A stretch of DNA of 64,000 nucleotides from Mesostigma viride. Taxonomy: Eukaryota; Streptophyta; Mesostigmatophyceae; Mesostigmatales; Mesostigmataceae. Position 1 is the stretch's first letter, and each line of letters starts with the position of its first letter. A model generated the notes under the pieces. The model did not search any database. It saw only the letters and a list, made by a program, of their open reading frames with translations, and was not told where the DNA came from. Location of the stretch: positions 409,340 through 473,339 of the forward strand of contig RPFO01000313.1 in the NCBI GenBank assembly GCA_009746045.1. The letters run 5' to 3'. Made by a program: the position numbers and the translations under genes. Shown in pieces: positions 51,301 to 61,479 of the stretch.

Positions 51301-54300
51301 TTACTTTTTCGCCCAGTTTTGCTTTTGCGCTCGGCTTGACCCCCCGCTGCATGCGCAGGGGAGCTAGGAAGGATTCCAAACCGAATGTCGCTAGTGTCAT
51401 TCCCCCATAGTGGCATCCTTGTCGTTTGCGTATCTTGCTTAATGCATCAATCTCACCCTGTGTCGTGACCTCCCACTGGATGTGCAGGGGAGCGGGAGCG
51501 TCCCTGGCGACCCCGGGCCGCGCCTGGTGCATGTGCTGGCCTGCCTGACGGAGGCGGCGCTGGAGCATCCCATGTCCGGGGACCACGCACCGAGCTGCCC
51601 CGGCCGCGCCACCGCCGCCAAGAACGACAAGCCAGAGGATTCAGACGAGGCCGAGCCGGCGCGGCGAAAGGCATGCCGCCGCCAGTGTGTGGAACTTGCT
51701 GTGGCAGCTGCGGTGGGCGCGCGCTCACTCATGTTTGCAAGCATTACGGCAGGGGAAGATGGCAGGCAGCGAGGCAGCTGGGGCGGCGGCCACCGGAGCA
51801 CCCGCTCGACGACCCAAGCAGGGACATCTTTCACCAAGCCCTCCGTGGCAGCTTCGGCTCGCCAACCAGCTGCACAGGAGGGGGCTGGCCACGCTCATTC
51901 GGATGCTGCTGGCGACGCCACGGTCGCACCCGAGCAGTCGTTGGGAGGGTCTGGAGTCGAAGCAGGGGAAGCATTGCTGGGAGTGGGCGGCTTGCCCGAA
52001 TCAACCGGTGAGGGCGGTGGCTTGTTATCTGCTGCCGCTCGTGAGCACAACGAGGGGCAGCACCTTCAGGACAAGGACAACCGCAGCGATACCCAAGTGG
52101 TGGCAAAACAAGAAGGGGAGGGAGTCAATGATGGTGGTGATGACGATGACATGCTGCTCAGCCCGTCCAGCTGCCCCCCCGTGTGGCACCTGGACGGCAA
52201 CCTGCACGCCCACCTGGTCTCGGCCGTGCTCATCCCCCTGGCCAACACCTGCCTGCCCTGCAGCTCCCCTCCGCGGCCGCGTCATCCACCCCACCTTCCC
52301 AAAACGGACGGTTCATCCCCCCCGCAGATGCAAGCATCGCCGGCCCTGGGCGGGGAACATGCTCCAAGGACAGGTGGCGCGGACGATGGGGACGTGTGCC
52401 AGGACGCCCTCCGCCGCCGCCTGCTGACGCTGCTCCTCACGTGCGGGGAGGTCATGCCCAGGGACCCCCTGCGCGCGTCCGGCCACCTGCCCTTTGGCAA
52501 CGACCTCGAGCCGCTCTGCGCCCCCTATGAGATGGTCTCCGACGGCATCGTCGCCTCCCCTCGCGCCAACGCCGCCGGCTCATCCTCCTCGACCACCTCG
52601 TCCCTGGACCAGGCGCTCTCCGCAAAGGCCTCCCAGCTCAAAGCATTCTTCAAGCGGCACATTGGGGGCGGCGACGGCGGTGGGAGCATGTCACCGGAGG
52701 ATATCGAGAAGAAGAAAGCGGAGGCGGAGCTGCAGCGGCGGCGCCAAGCGGGCGGGTTCTTGGGGTACAAGCCGCGCGAGGAGGCGTCGGCCGAGTGCGT
52801 GAGGATACAGGCAGGAGTGGCGGGGCTCGTGAGCCATTTCTGCCGGTCGGCCACCCCCGCGCTCGCGCTGGCGCTCTGCCGCGTCGCCGTGGGGCCCAGG
52901 GGGCGCCTGCTCGCGGACGACAGTGTCATGGTTGGTGGGGCGCTGCAGATGAGAAGTATGGCTGTGGGTGGGGCATGCAGGTGGTTGTGTAATGGTGAGG
53001 GTATGCGCATGCGACACACTCTCTGAGAATTATCATAGTTATCGTCATAATGGGCACAGAGGCAACCATGGTGAGGGTGCGGGTGTGGAGCATAGGGTGC
53101 TTTGTTGTCTCGCACTTGGGTGCCCCACATCATGGTGATGGGGCCCTCGTGGATACAGGTCATGTTGGTGAGCATGCCGTGTGGGGACAGGGCGTGGTGA
53201 GAGCCTTGTGGCGATAGCGTCGTAGCGTCATGGCATGCTTAGGCTCCGTGGTCCCCCAACGGGGACACGAGACGAGTTAATTAATGCTAAGGCACAGGCC
53301 TTTGGAAAGAAATGTATGGTGGCCCGACTGATAGGGAGTGGACCGTTGTGGCGGTGATTTAGCGTCGTGCGTCATGGCATCATGGTGAGTTAGTAGGCAT
53401 GGAAATCTTTCTCAGAGGTACTGTGCAAGGTGTTTTGCTGCATGGTGTTATGTCGCATGGTGCTGACAGAAGCATACTGGTTTTGCGCAGGCAACGTATG
53501 CACACAAGAGATGACCCTTACTGTCAGAAGGGATGATCCTTACTGAGATGATGACCCTTACTGTCAGAAGAGATGATCCTTACTGAGATGATGACCCTTA
53601 CTGTCAGAAGGGATGATCCTTACTGAGGTGATGACCCTTACTGTCGGAAGAGATGATCCTTACTGAGATGATGACCCTTACTGTCAGAAGAGATTACCCG
53701 TACTGAGATGATGACCCTTACTGTCAGAAGGGATGATCCTTACTGAGATGATGACCCTTACTGTCAGAAGAGATGATCCTTACTGAGATGATGACCCTTA
53801 CTGTCAGAAGGGATGATCCTTACTGAGATGATGACCCTTACTGTCAGAAGGGATGATCCTTACTGAGATGATGACCCTTACTGTCAGAAGAGATGATCCT
53901 TACTGAGATGATGACCCTTACTGTCAGAAGAGATTACCCGTACTGAGATGATGACCCTTACTGTCAGAAGGGATGATCCTTACTGAGATGATGACCCTTA
54001 CTGTCAGAAGAGATGATCCTTACTGAGATGATGACCCTTACTGTCAGAAGAGATGATCCTTACTGAGGTGATGACCCTTACTGTCAGAAGGGATGATCCT
54101 TACTGAGGTGATGACCCTTACTGTCAGAAGAGATGATCCTTACTGAGATGATGACCCTTACTGTCAGAAGAGATGATCCTTACTGAGATGATGACCCTTA
54201 CTGTCAGAAGAGATTACCCGTACTGAGATGATGACCCTTACTGTCAGAAGAGATGATCCTTACTGCGATGATGACCCTTACTGTCAGAAGGGATGATCCT

Positions 54301-57300
54301 TACTGAGATGATGACCCTTACTGTCAGAAGAGATGATCCTTACTGAGATGATGACCCTTACTGTCAGAAGGGATGATCCTTACTGAGATGATGACCCTTA
54401 CTGTCAGAAGGGATGACCCGTACTGAGATGATGACCCTTATTGTCAGAAGAGATGATCCTTACTGAGATGATGACCCTTACTGTCAGAAGAGATTATCCT
54501 TACTGAGATGATGACCCTTACTGTCAGAAGAGATGATCCTTACTGAGATGATGACCCTTACTGTCAGAAGGGATGATCCTTACTGAGATGATGACCCTTA
54601 CTGTCAGAAGAGATTACCCGTACTGAGATGATGACCCTTACTGTCGGAAGGGATGATCCTTACTGAGGTGATGACCCTTACTGTCGGAAAAGGGATGATC
54701 CTTACTGAGATGATGACCCTTACTGTCAGAAGGGATGATCCTTACTGAGATGATGACCCTTACTGTCAGAAGGGATGACCGGGACTGTCAGTTTCCAATC
54801 ATTAATAAGTGCCTGCGTCTCGAAAGGAAATGTGGGCCATGAGACATCTGCCCCGCGGCTCATGTGTGCTGTGGGAGGTCTTAAATAAAGGTTCTTATTT
54901 TATTATTCCGGGCGCTAAGGGTGCGGCGGAATTCTGCCACCTGGTCGGCCGTCAGGTGTTTGGAAGGGTGTATGCCAGGGACAGGGCAAGGGCTGCCAGC
55001 AATGGTAAGCCCTCAACGAAATTTTAATCCCTAAACCCAAATCCAAAGCCCTCATCCCTAAACTCTTAACCCTATTATCTAATCCCTCAATCCTCTTTCT
55101 TGCAGGCTGCCATTCAGACACCTCAACCACCAAGCTAGCACTGTTATCAGGGGGCAGGGAGTGGGTGTTTTATGGGGGTCGCCCCTTGGGGCATTTGCCT
55201 CTTACGCTCGCGTGGTATGTGTCAACCTGCGCCCCGTGCAGCTGCCCGCGAAGATGGGCTACATAAGGGCAATCCCTCATTTGAATTTGTTATTTGTTCC
55301 GCACAGCTCTAGGAGAGTGCCACCCGCACCGCCATTCGGGTCCTCCTTGTTTTGTTTCATGCACCTTGTTCACTCCTTACGTAGCCTTTCCTGTGGCTTG
55401 CTTTCCTTGGTTTTGTTGCCGTGACCTTTCGCTGGCCGGTGCGTCCCCCCAGGCTGCCCGTGTGCTGGAAGAAGCGTTGCGCGCGCTCTTCAGCAGCTTC
55501 AAGGTCAGCGGTACCGGCGCTGATGTCACGGCCACCGCGGTGGAGGCGCTGGGGGGTCCTCCCCTGGCCGTGGCAGTGCGGAGCCTGGCCTTCCCATCCA
55601 CCCGAGAGGCGGAGCTGTTTGCAGAGGTTAGCCAAGGACGAATTTCTACCTTTAGAATCCTCTTGTTTTTCCTTTCTTTATTCCTTCCTTTCATTCGGCA
55701 TTTGTTGCAAGTCATCGGCAAACGTTTGCCTCAGGAGCCGTCCACCGGGTTTCATCCACCGGGTGCCCTCACTCGGTTTTATCGTGCACAGCACGCTGGA
55801 CGAATGGCGGAGGACCTCGTAAGCAGGAGAACGTGGCCAGCAGGGTGGCAGGCATGAGTGCATGGTGTCTGCGGCGGTGGCAGACTTGGGTGACCCCTTG
55901 CCACCCCATGCCAAACCCAATGCCACAGGATGCCATGGCCACACGTGTTCTCCCGTAACAGGTACAGCTGTGGCAGGGCCACACATATGGCCGCTCGCAG
56001 CGTGTTGCTTCCGGGTGATGCAAGGGTGCTCGTGCAGCTGCGCTCAGTGCCGTGTTCCTCCGCATCCCATCCCATCCCCTCCACAAACACATTCTGCTCT
56101 CACTCCCTCTCCCTTCCTCACCCTGCGCACACGCACCACCCCGCAGGTGTGCGAGCACCAACGGCTGGGCCTGTCCCTGGCGGTCACCCTGGAGTGGATG
56201 CGGCTCCACGTGGACGCGGGCAGCACGTCGCCAGGTGGCGGCGGCGACGGCGGCGGCATGGAGCGGCTGGACAGCTGGCGGGGCACGCGCCTGCAGTGGC
56301 TTGCGGCGGCGGTTCTGGTGGGCAAGAAAGCCACGTCGTTCCAGCCGGACCCGTTGCGCCCGTTCGACATATTGCCGGTGGGTCACGCGCAGAGATAGGT
56401 CATACGTATTACGGTGGGGTGCATCCACTCCATTCTCCAAGGGGTCATATTTCATGGGCCAGTTCTCTTCATGGGTCGTTCCAGATTTCTAGGAACTCGG
56501 ATCTCTTTCTTTATCAATTTATTAATAATATGGGGGTCCTCACGGGTCAGATTTCATGGTTAGTTGGCTTATTGCACACCCCGTGCGAATAGTTCGTCAT
56601 AGACGCTACTCTGGTGGGCGTTTACGGCAAGGATATATCCTTTCCCAACCTTTTTTTTTGTTTTATCATGGGATATTATGGGTCTCTGTGCTGTCTCCAT
56701 TGGTCACTATGAGGACTGCGCGGCCAGTGGGGTCAAATATTAGTGCTGGCTTGATTCAATATTATCTGCAGCGACGTTCTGGTATGCTGGCATATTTACA
56801 TGGAACATGTGGACGCTCTTGAGAGCAGTGTATCCACGAGTCGCCTCTTCCACCCCTCGTTTTTCTCCCGATTCCCCCCTTCTCTTTTTTGCCCCTGACG
56901 CTGCACTCGTTGCATTATCTCTTTGAAATGCCTCGGCTATTATTCGTACAAGTCCCTCCTGGCCTTTCTCTTGCACTCACCTTCCATGGCAAAACTATTC
57001 CAACCCCCGCAGGTGTGGTATGTCTACCTCTCCTTTGTGGGGGACCGGAGGTTTCAAGACAGCGACACCAGCTCCCTCCACACCGAGGCCATGGCCCAGT
57101 TTGTGGACCGCCAGCGCCAGCTGGCGTGCTCCCTGCTCGAGGGTGGGACGACCGCTGCGCCCGGTGCCACCACCGCTTCTACTGGTACCGGAGCGCTGGT
57201 CTCTTCTTCTGGCGGTGGCAATGCTGGCAGCGGTGGGGGTGCCTACCTGGGCCGTACCACCTCGGATGCCAGCAGGACGAGCGAGTCTTCTCTCCTCATG

Positions 57301-60300
57301 GTGAGCACGGCCCCTGGGGGGATGCCAGTGGACAGCACAGGAAGGGGCGCTTCTGCCGCGTCTGCTGCCGCCCCTGCCCCCACGGGGGGGCGCTTCATGC
57401 AGGGTCTCAAGCAGGCCTTTGCCAAGCCCGTGTTCCGCAGCAGCGGCAACGGCGGCGGCAGCGAGGGCACCGCCGCCAGTACGGGCAAAGGCAAGGACAC
57501 GTCGGGGGTCGCAGTGGGCATCGACGGCCAGCCGCTCGTGACAGCTGGCGGCACCGCAGCTAACCTGTTTGGCAACTTTGCCAACGCGGCCGCCGCGTGG
57601 GGCGGGCGGCTCAGCAGCGCCGCAGCACTGGCCGGGCAAGGGGGCGGGTTGCTGGGAAGGTCGACCTCGGGTGGGGAGGGCAAGGGCCGCGGCACCGGCA
57701 GCGGCAACCGGGACCGGAGGGCATCCATGGATACAGACTTGGCGGAGGATGGGCTCATGGACACGTGCCTCAAGCTGGCAGCCTTTGCGGTGGGCGCGTA
57801 CGTGCACTGCGTGCTTTGCCCCCCCCTGGGGTCCCTGTCGGCGCTCGACCTGGGGCCGAGGCCCGGCGCGGGCGACAGCGGCGCGCCAGGTGGCGGGAGC
57901 CTGTCGCGTCCCGGCAGTCACAAGCCGAAGGATGTCGGCGACGGGACGCATGAAGAGCCGCTGCTGATGGAGCTGGACCAGGTGGGCGCTGTTTATCTGT
58001 TCGTAAGGGTGTGGTATGAAGGGTGTAGGGCGAAGTAGCTGTAGGATAGGTAGAGCCGCGGGTTGAGCTGGACCAGGTGGGCTTGTTTGTTTTACGAGTG
58101 AAGTTAGCTAGTTTGTTCAGGTCCTGACCAGGTGTTATGGCGGTATTAGGCAGAGCCACGCGTGCCGATGCACAGGGTCCACACAGAGAGACTTTTTTGG
58201 TCCTAACTAACCGACGCGAACAGGTTTATGTCGAGGGTCAAGTCAAGAGGAGGGCAGTGTTGTCATCTTTTGACGTTTGTGTTCCACAGCTGCGATGAGT
58301 GGCTGACAGCCAGCGATATGTAATAATGTGGCTGGCAGGTTGACCACCCCATGCCAGTGTCCTCTGGCGCTGTTTTACCAGGAGGAGTAGGCTTGGAGAG
58401 TAGCACTGTGCATACCAATCCTTCCCCAGTGGACGTATCTCGTCTGGGGTATCTGGGTATCGACACCATCCGCTTTTGTCAGCATGCACTTGAGAGAGCG
58501 GCCAGCTGTGCACCAAAAAGTAGCTGTGTGCTATGCGCAGAGGCTTGTCACACACTAGTACACCAGCCTCCTGACGAAATGAATAATGACAAAATGAAAC
58601 AGCTTACTCAGTAGATGACACTTCCTATAAACACAACTTACGTAATAAAGACACACGACATGGGCTTAATCGACAAATAACATTTACTATATAGTCAACT
58701 TTCTTAATAAACACAGAGGCACTGTTTAATTCGTATTATTGTGTAATATTTACTCTAAAGACAGTGCTTCTAGTAACGGGACGTATACGTCAGCCGCTGA
58801 CGCGTCAGTGTCTGACGCGTTCGACTTTTTCGTCCGCACGTCAGACAGCTGACGCGTAAATTTTGGCTCTGCGTCAGTCGACTGACGCATAAATTTTGTC
58901 TGCACGTCAGTCGTCTGACGCGTAAATTCAAGCAGCAGGTCACTGACGTCAGTACTTATGGGCACCGAGTCTATGCGTCAGGCAGGGTCAATATATAGTG
59001 GGTACCTACTAATGTACTGAAGTCCACTGAAGTTCTAACTTCGTACTGGATATCTACGAATTCAAGTTCACCAGTTCAGGTCTGTTCGTTGATATGCTTC
59101 AAGATTCTAGGCCGTTATCATGCCCATGCCAGACCCGCCGGCCCTTAGCCTGCTTGGCGGCGAGAGTGACGAGAGTTCTAGACGAATGTAAAGTTGTAAC
59201 CCAGGACGACTGGCAATGGTCGATGTCTCGATGATGGCAAAGGTTTTAGGAATATGATTGATGAGCTGATTCATGAAGCGTTGCGAGGTTGCCTGATTTA
59301 CATATTGCTTTGAATCGAATTCCAGGTGTGTTTATTAATGCTGTAGATTTGTTTGCATAAGAAAGAATTCTGTCCATTACTAGATGCGTAGGGAAATTTC
59401 GGGCCGGGTCAGTAATATTGTATAAACATTTAACAACGTGAATGGTTTAGTCCGATAGTCAACTAGCAAAGTTAGCGACCTGGGGGTTGGAAGTTTTTGG
59501 GTGAAGGGATGGCGCCGGATGGAATACTGGGAAAATTTAAATCTGGGGGGATCGCAGCTTTTTTCATGCCGAAACAGGCCGCCGACACGGCCAAAGCGCC
59601 TGCGCCTGGTCCGCGTGCCATTGTTGGCGTAGGCCAGGCAGCCGACGCGCTGAACCGCAGCAAGAGGAAAAGGGGGAATGATAGCAACGCAGCCAGCAGT
59701 GCAGCAGCAGCATCGGCTCAGTCCGGCAATTCTGGTGAGCCCCCAGGCTGACGCGCCGCCAACGGCGGCAAGTCAGCCGTCTGACGCGCCGCCAACGGCG
59801 GCAAGTCAGCCAGGCTGACGCGGACAAAAACCCTTACTAGAAGCACTGTCTAAAGACAACTTACTACATAAACACAATGACACGGCTTACTTTGCGAATC
59901 AAACTTACTATAGGCAAAAACCTTCTAGTTATACACAAAGACATTGCTTTCCATGTGCTGATGCGTTTACGCGAGGTTTCCTGCACATGGAATCGGGTCA
60001 CCCCCCATTTTCTTGCCACCTGGCAGCTGCTGGAGACGCGTGTGGAGTTGGATGCGCTCAACCAGCTGAAGCAGGTCAAGATGGTATTGGAGGCTCCCGA
60101 GCACTTTGAGGCCTACTTCCAAGCGGTAAGTTGATAGTTTGCATGTTTTCTTCTTTTCTTTTTTGAAGCGAATGTGTTCTTGGGCTTTCAATCGGTGTGT
60201 TGATGTAACCTCTTTTCGTGTACCTACCCATTATAATAATCATGTAGACGTGTACCTGCCAAACGGTGTGTAACAGCTTTGTTGTTCTCTAGTACCAAGT

Positions 60301-60848
60301 GGTGTGAGAGCATGAATGTTCTTTGCTCCCAAGTGATGTGCTGATAATAATCTATTGGTTCTTGTTGATAACCCTTGTCAAGGTTCACCACCTGTGCAGT
60401 GCGTCTGATAAGGCAATCAGTGCCGGGCATGGTATCCCGAATTCCTCGCTTTGCATTGACCAGTAATTTTTTATTTTTCAAGGCGCATCGCGTGCAAGCC
60501 GTGTAGCTGCATGCACTGGCTATGTGGGGATGAGAATGAGGAGCGCGATGTGCATATCAGCAATAGTCTGCGTTTCTCTAATGCTGCTTTTCTCTATTCC
60601 TTCTGGCCGATACTTTGAACAAATGACATCCAGGTGGGTTGGGTACTATGCACTGCCAGTGTAGGCACTCCAAACGCACGATGCCCTGTTAATCTAACTG
60701 TGCTTCTTTCTGTGCTTTTGCGTCATGTTTGGTATTGCAATAGATGGAAGAAGTTCTTTCGTCTGCCACGGATCTTACCACCTTCAAGATACGGCTGGCC
60801 ACGTCGCTGTGTCCAATGGCACCCTACATCGCGAGCTGTGCGCTGTGA
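34007..60848 (+). CDS. large host gene, nine exons, ~4,559-residue protein of unknown function
   Basis: Exons inferred from frame continuity and GT-AG borders: 34007-36391, 37094-45006, 48525-48885, 51488-52930, 55453-55626, 56147-56377, 57013-57981, 60027-60125, 60744-60848. Every intron is phase 0 except intron 2 (phase 2), and all joins keep the frame to TGA 60846-60848. The product is rich in Leu/Ala helices separated by Gly/Ser/acidic linkers, like HEAT/armadillo-type scaffolds. I found no kinase, GTPase, protease or BEACH/WD motif, signal peptide or clear membrane span. A Cys-rich, better ordered block (RYTERNVIVNVRLCCLGE ... ACRCACRDLLLRLLDG, residues ~2288-2385) may be the most conserved part. 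The family is not recognised. Hidden small introns within exon 2 are possible. Confidence 0.65.
37094..45006 (+). CDS. exon 2 of the large gene (7.9 kb)
   Basis: The acceptor is CCTGCGCAG|GTGCCC and the frame is open for 7,913 bp. The proposed donor is GGCTGC|GTACGG at 45006/45007, phase 2. It was chosen because it is the only nearby GT giving the phase needed by exon 3 and it lies just before the minisatellite. Encodes residues ~796-3433. Unusually long for one exon, yet free of stops throughout with helical and low-complexity segments alternating. Confidence 0.7.
45007..48524 (+). other. intron 2 (3.5 kb), mostly minisatellite
   Basis: Bounded by GTACGG and TTGACATTGCAG. All but its first ~40 and last ~200 bases is the 20-bp tandem array. 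Confidence 0.65.
45044..48320 (+). repeat. 20-bp minisatellite, about 162 copies
   Basis: The unit is tatcactgcacaaaccttgc with recurrent single-base variants (G/T at 'actGcac', C/T at 'ttgCt', 'ccatc', 'aagcc', 'aaatc'). The first units read gtgatccctgcac. A 7-bp insertion, ggtcact, occurs in six units (near 45534, 45581, 47048, 47615, 47721, 48069). The unit contains no stop codon in any plus-strand frame, so the array is open in all three. The frames encode the same 20-residue periodic peptide in different phase. Confidence 0.97.
48525..48885 (+). CDS. exon 3 of the large gene
   Basis: The acceptor TTGACATTGCAG|G supplies one base to complete the split codon, then reads EGASLHDNSQ and LALQLSLLVIEAYIHHGPKPLPVWMKRLL. 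It ends LQPLLE|GTGGGT, phase 0. Residues ~3433-3553. Confidence 0.75.
48979..49580 (+). repeat. 42-bp minisatellite, ~15 copies, in intron 3
   Basis: The unit starts agctagaggtgtctgctggc and is repeated at exact 42-bp spacing from 48979 to ~49567, with a/g variation in 'catactc/cacactc'. Because 42 is a multiple of three, the minus strand shows an open frame with a 14-residue repeat. It lies wholly in an intron. Confidence 0.96.
49581..50715. other. rest of intron 3, no gene
   Basis: No supported coding. A ~29-bp direct repeat (tttgtttgttatccagaga) occurs twice at 50518-50566. Confidence 0.5.
50716..51169 (+). pseudogene. LINE C-terminal fragment inside intron 3
   Basis: It reads LARTDQVNTDVGPAGGLGTGQPGRHLLLWQG, matching the LARTxQVDT...GQPGR block of the other LINE copies. 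KEKWAAICYKHLPEG and an acidic tail (VEDSSDEDYIPL after a TAG) follow. Truncated on the 5' side. More diverged than the copies at 25 and 63 kb, so a third subfamily. Confidence 0.7.
51488..52930 (+). CDS. exon 4 of the large gene
   Basis: Acceptor GGATGTGCAG|GGGAGC, phase 0, reading GSGSVPGDPGPRLVHVLACLTEAALEHP. The middle (~51700-52150) is low-complexity; another frame there reads RLANQLHRRGLATLIRMLLATP, so a frame error or small intron cannot be excluded. The second half reads LRRRLLTLLLTCGEVMP, SAKASQLKAFFKRHIG and VSHFCRSATPALALALCRVAVGP. It ends DSVM|GTTGGT. Residues ~3554-4034. Confidence 0.7.
53509..54790 (+). repeat. 40-bp minisatellite, ~32 copies, in intron 4
   Basis: The unit is gatgatccttactgagatga followed by tgacccttactgtcagaagg with minor variants (agattacccg near 53690, 53930, 54200 and 54610). 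Each unit holds two diverged halves sharing 'ccttactg', so it probably arose from a ~20-bp ancestor. Confidence 0.96.
55025..55095 (+). repeat. degenerate CCCTAAA-like stretch in intron 4
   Basis: Contains ccctaaaccc, ccctaaactc, aaccctatt and atccctcaatcc, resembling the plant/algal telomere unit CCCTAAA or CCCTAAAA in a decayed form. Too short and irregular to be a real telomere tract. Confidence 0.35.
55453..55626 (+). CDS. exon 5 of the large gene
   Basis: Acceptor GCGTCCCCCCAG|GCTGCC, reading AARVLEEALRALFSSFKVSG...REAELFAE; donor GAG|GTTAGC. 58 codons, phase 0 at both ends (residues ~4035-4092). Confidence 0.75.
56147..56377 (+). CDS. exon 6 of the large gene
   Basis: Acceptor CACCCCGCAG|GTGTGC, reading VCEHQRLGLSLAVTLEWMRL...LQWLAAAVLVGKKATSFQPDP; donor CCG|GTGGGT. 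77 codons, phase 0 at both ends (residues ~4093-4169). Confidence 0.75.
57013..57981 (+). CDS. exon 7 of the large gene
   Basis: Acceptor AACCCCCGCAG|GTGTGG, reading VWYVYLSFVGDRRFQDSD; then a long Gly/Ser/Ala-rich region. Near the end LMDTCLKLAAFAVGAYVHCVLCPPLG and LLMELDQ precede donor CAG|GTGGGC. 323 codons, phase 0 (residues ~4170-4492). Confidence 0.75.
58762..59848. mobile_element. non-autonomous hAT-like element in intron 7, 1.1 kb
   Basis: Ends CAGTGCTTCTAGTAA ... TTACTAGAAGCACTG form a perfect 15-bp inverted repeat. An exact 8-bp duplication, tctaaaga, flanks it (58754-58761 and 59849-59856). The subterminal regions (58780-58960 and 59745-59822) are packed with CTGACGCG/CGTCAG words in both orientations, as expected for transposase-binding arrays. 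Includes a 33-bp direct repeat at 59746-59812. No catalytic transposase domain is present. Confidence 0.9.
59497..59751 (+). CDS. small ORF in the intron 7 hAT element, possible transposase N-terminus
   Basis: 84 codons starting MGEGMAPDGILGKFKSGGIAAFFMPKQ, then a basic NRSKRKRGND patch and an Ala/Ser-rich end. The IAAFF-type phrase resembles N-terminal motifs of some transposases, but the match is weak. It ends TGA before the right subterminal repeats. Confidence 0.3.
   Translation: MGEGMAPDGILGKFKSGGIAAFFMPKQAADTAKAPAPGPRAIVGVGQAADALNRSKRKRGNDSNAASSAAAASAQSGNSGEPPG
60027..60125 (+). CDS. exon 8 of the large gene
   Basis: Acceptor CCACCTGGCAG|CTGCTG, reading LLETRVELDALNQLKQVKMVLEAPEHFEAYFQA; donor GCG|GTAAGT. 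33 codons, phase 0 (residues ~4493-4525). Amphipathic helix-like. Confidence 0.7.
60744..60848 (+). CDS. exon 9 (terminal) of the large gene
   Basis: Acceptor TATTGCAATAG|ATGGAA, reading MEEVLSSATDLTTFKIRLA and ending ..IASCAL TGA at 60846-60848. A TGTAA motif, the usual polyadenylation signal of green algae, lies at 60931-60935. This last join is the least certain because the exon is short. Confidence 0.55.
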   Translation: MEEVLSSATDLTTFKIRLATSLCPMAPYIASCAL

Positions 60849-61376
60849 CTGCCCAAGAGGGAGGTGGCCACGCTGTTAGAAAGTAGAATGGGGTAGACAA
60901 GTTATCGTACAGTAGTTATATAATAAGGCATGTAAGCCATGAAACCTCACCTTTCAGGAGCATACAACCTACTATCTTTTCATCTATATCTAAGGCTAGG
61001 GGGGAACCTTGCGAAGAGAAGCTGCAGGCTTGGGCTTCCATGAACCATCCAGTTATTAACTTGTTGGACCCTGCAGGGTACATGTGATAATTCGATCTAG
61101 CACTGAGTGTACTGATCTAGCTCTGAGTATACTGTAACATTGAGCACATGGCTCTCCAGACTCACCCACAGGCCCAGCACCTTGCATGCAGATCATGGAT
61201 GTGCAGGCTGGCAATCTAGTGCTAGCGATGGCTGTGCCGCCTAGGTAATGGGCCTGCCATCCCGCCATCTGAAAAATATAAAGTCAAAAGAACAAATGCA
61301 TGTGCACGCTCGCTTGATCACATAGTTGCTGCCTTGAATGTTGCTTCCAGAATGTCGTACTACCAGATGAATTTAA
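60849..61376. other. 3' flank of the large gene, no gene seen
   Basis: Contains the candidate polyadenylation motif TGTAA (60931-60935). The phrase gatctagc(a/t)ctgagt(g/a)tactg occurs twice at 61093-61132. No coding recognised. Confidence 0.45.
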
Positions 61377-61475
61377 AACACGTGCTCCCGTTGGGGATCG
61401 AGTCACAGAGCACCGATAATACTAAATATTAATTCATTAAACTCGTGCTCCCGTTGGGGAGTCACGGAGCATCAA
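61377..61475 (-). repeat. two copies of a LINE-end-like hairpin motif
   Basis: cgtgctcccgttgggga..gtcac(a/g)gagca occurs at 61382-61411 and 61443-61471, separated by an AT-rich tail. A third copy is at 62746-62770. The ctccc-gttg-ggag hairpin resembles the LINE terminus ctccgttgggagatcatgtagcac (23370 and 62852), so these are probably decayed LINE ends. Confidence 0.5.
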
Positions 61476-61479
61476 CCCC

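Noticed and set aside
55294-55452. Upstream extension of exon 5
   Set aside because: The frame is open, but a pyrimidine-rich acceptor (gtccccccag) precedes 55453 and the upstream residues are Cys/Phe/Pro-rich, typical of intron.
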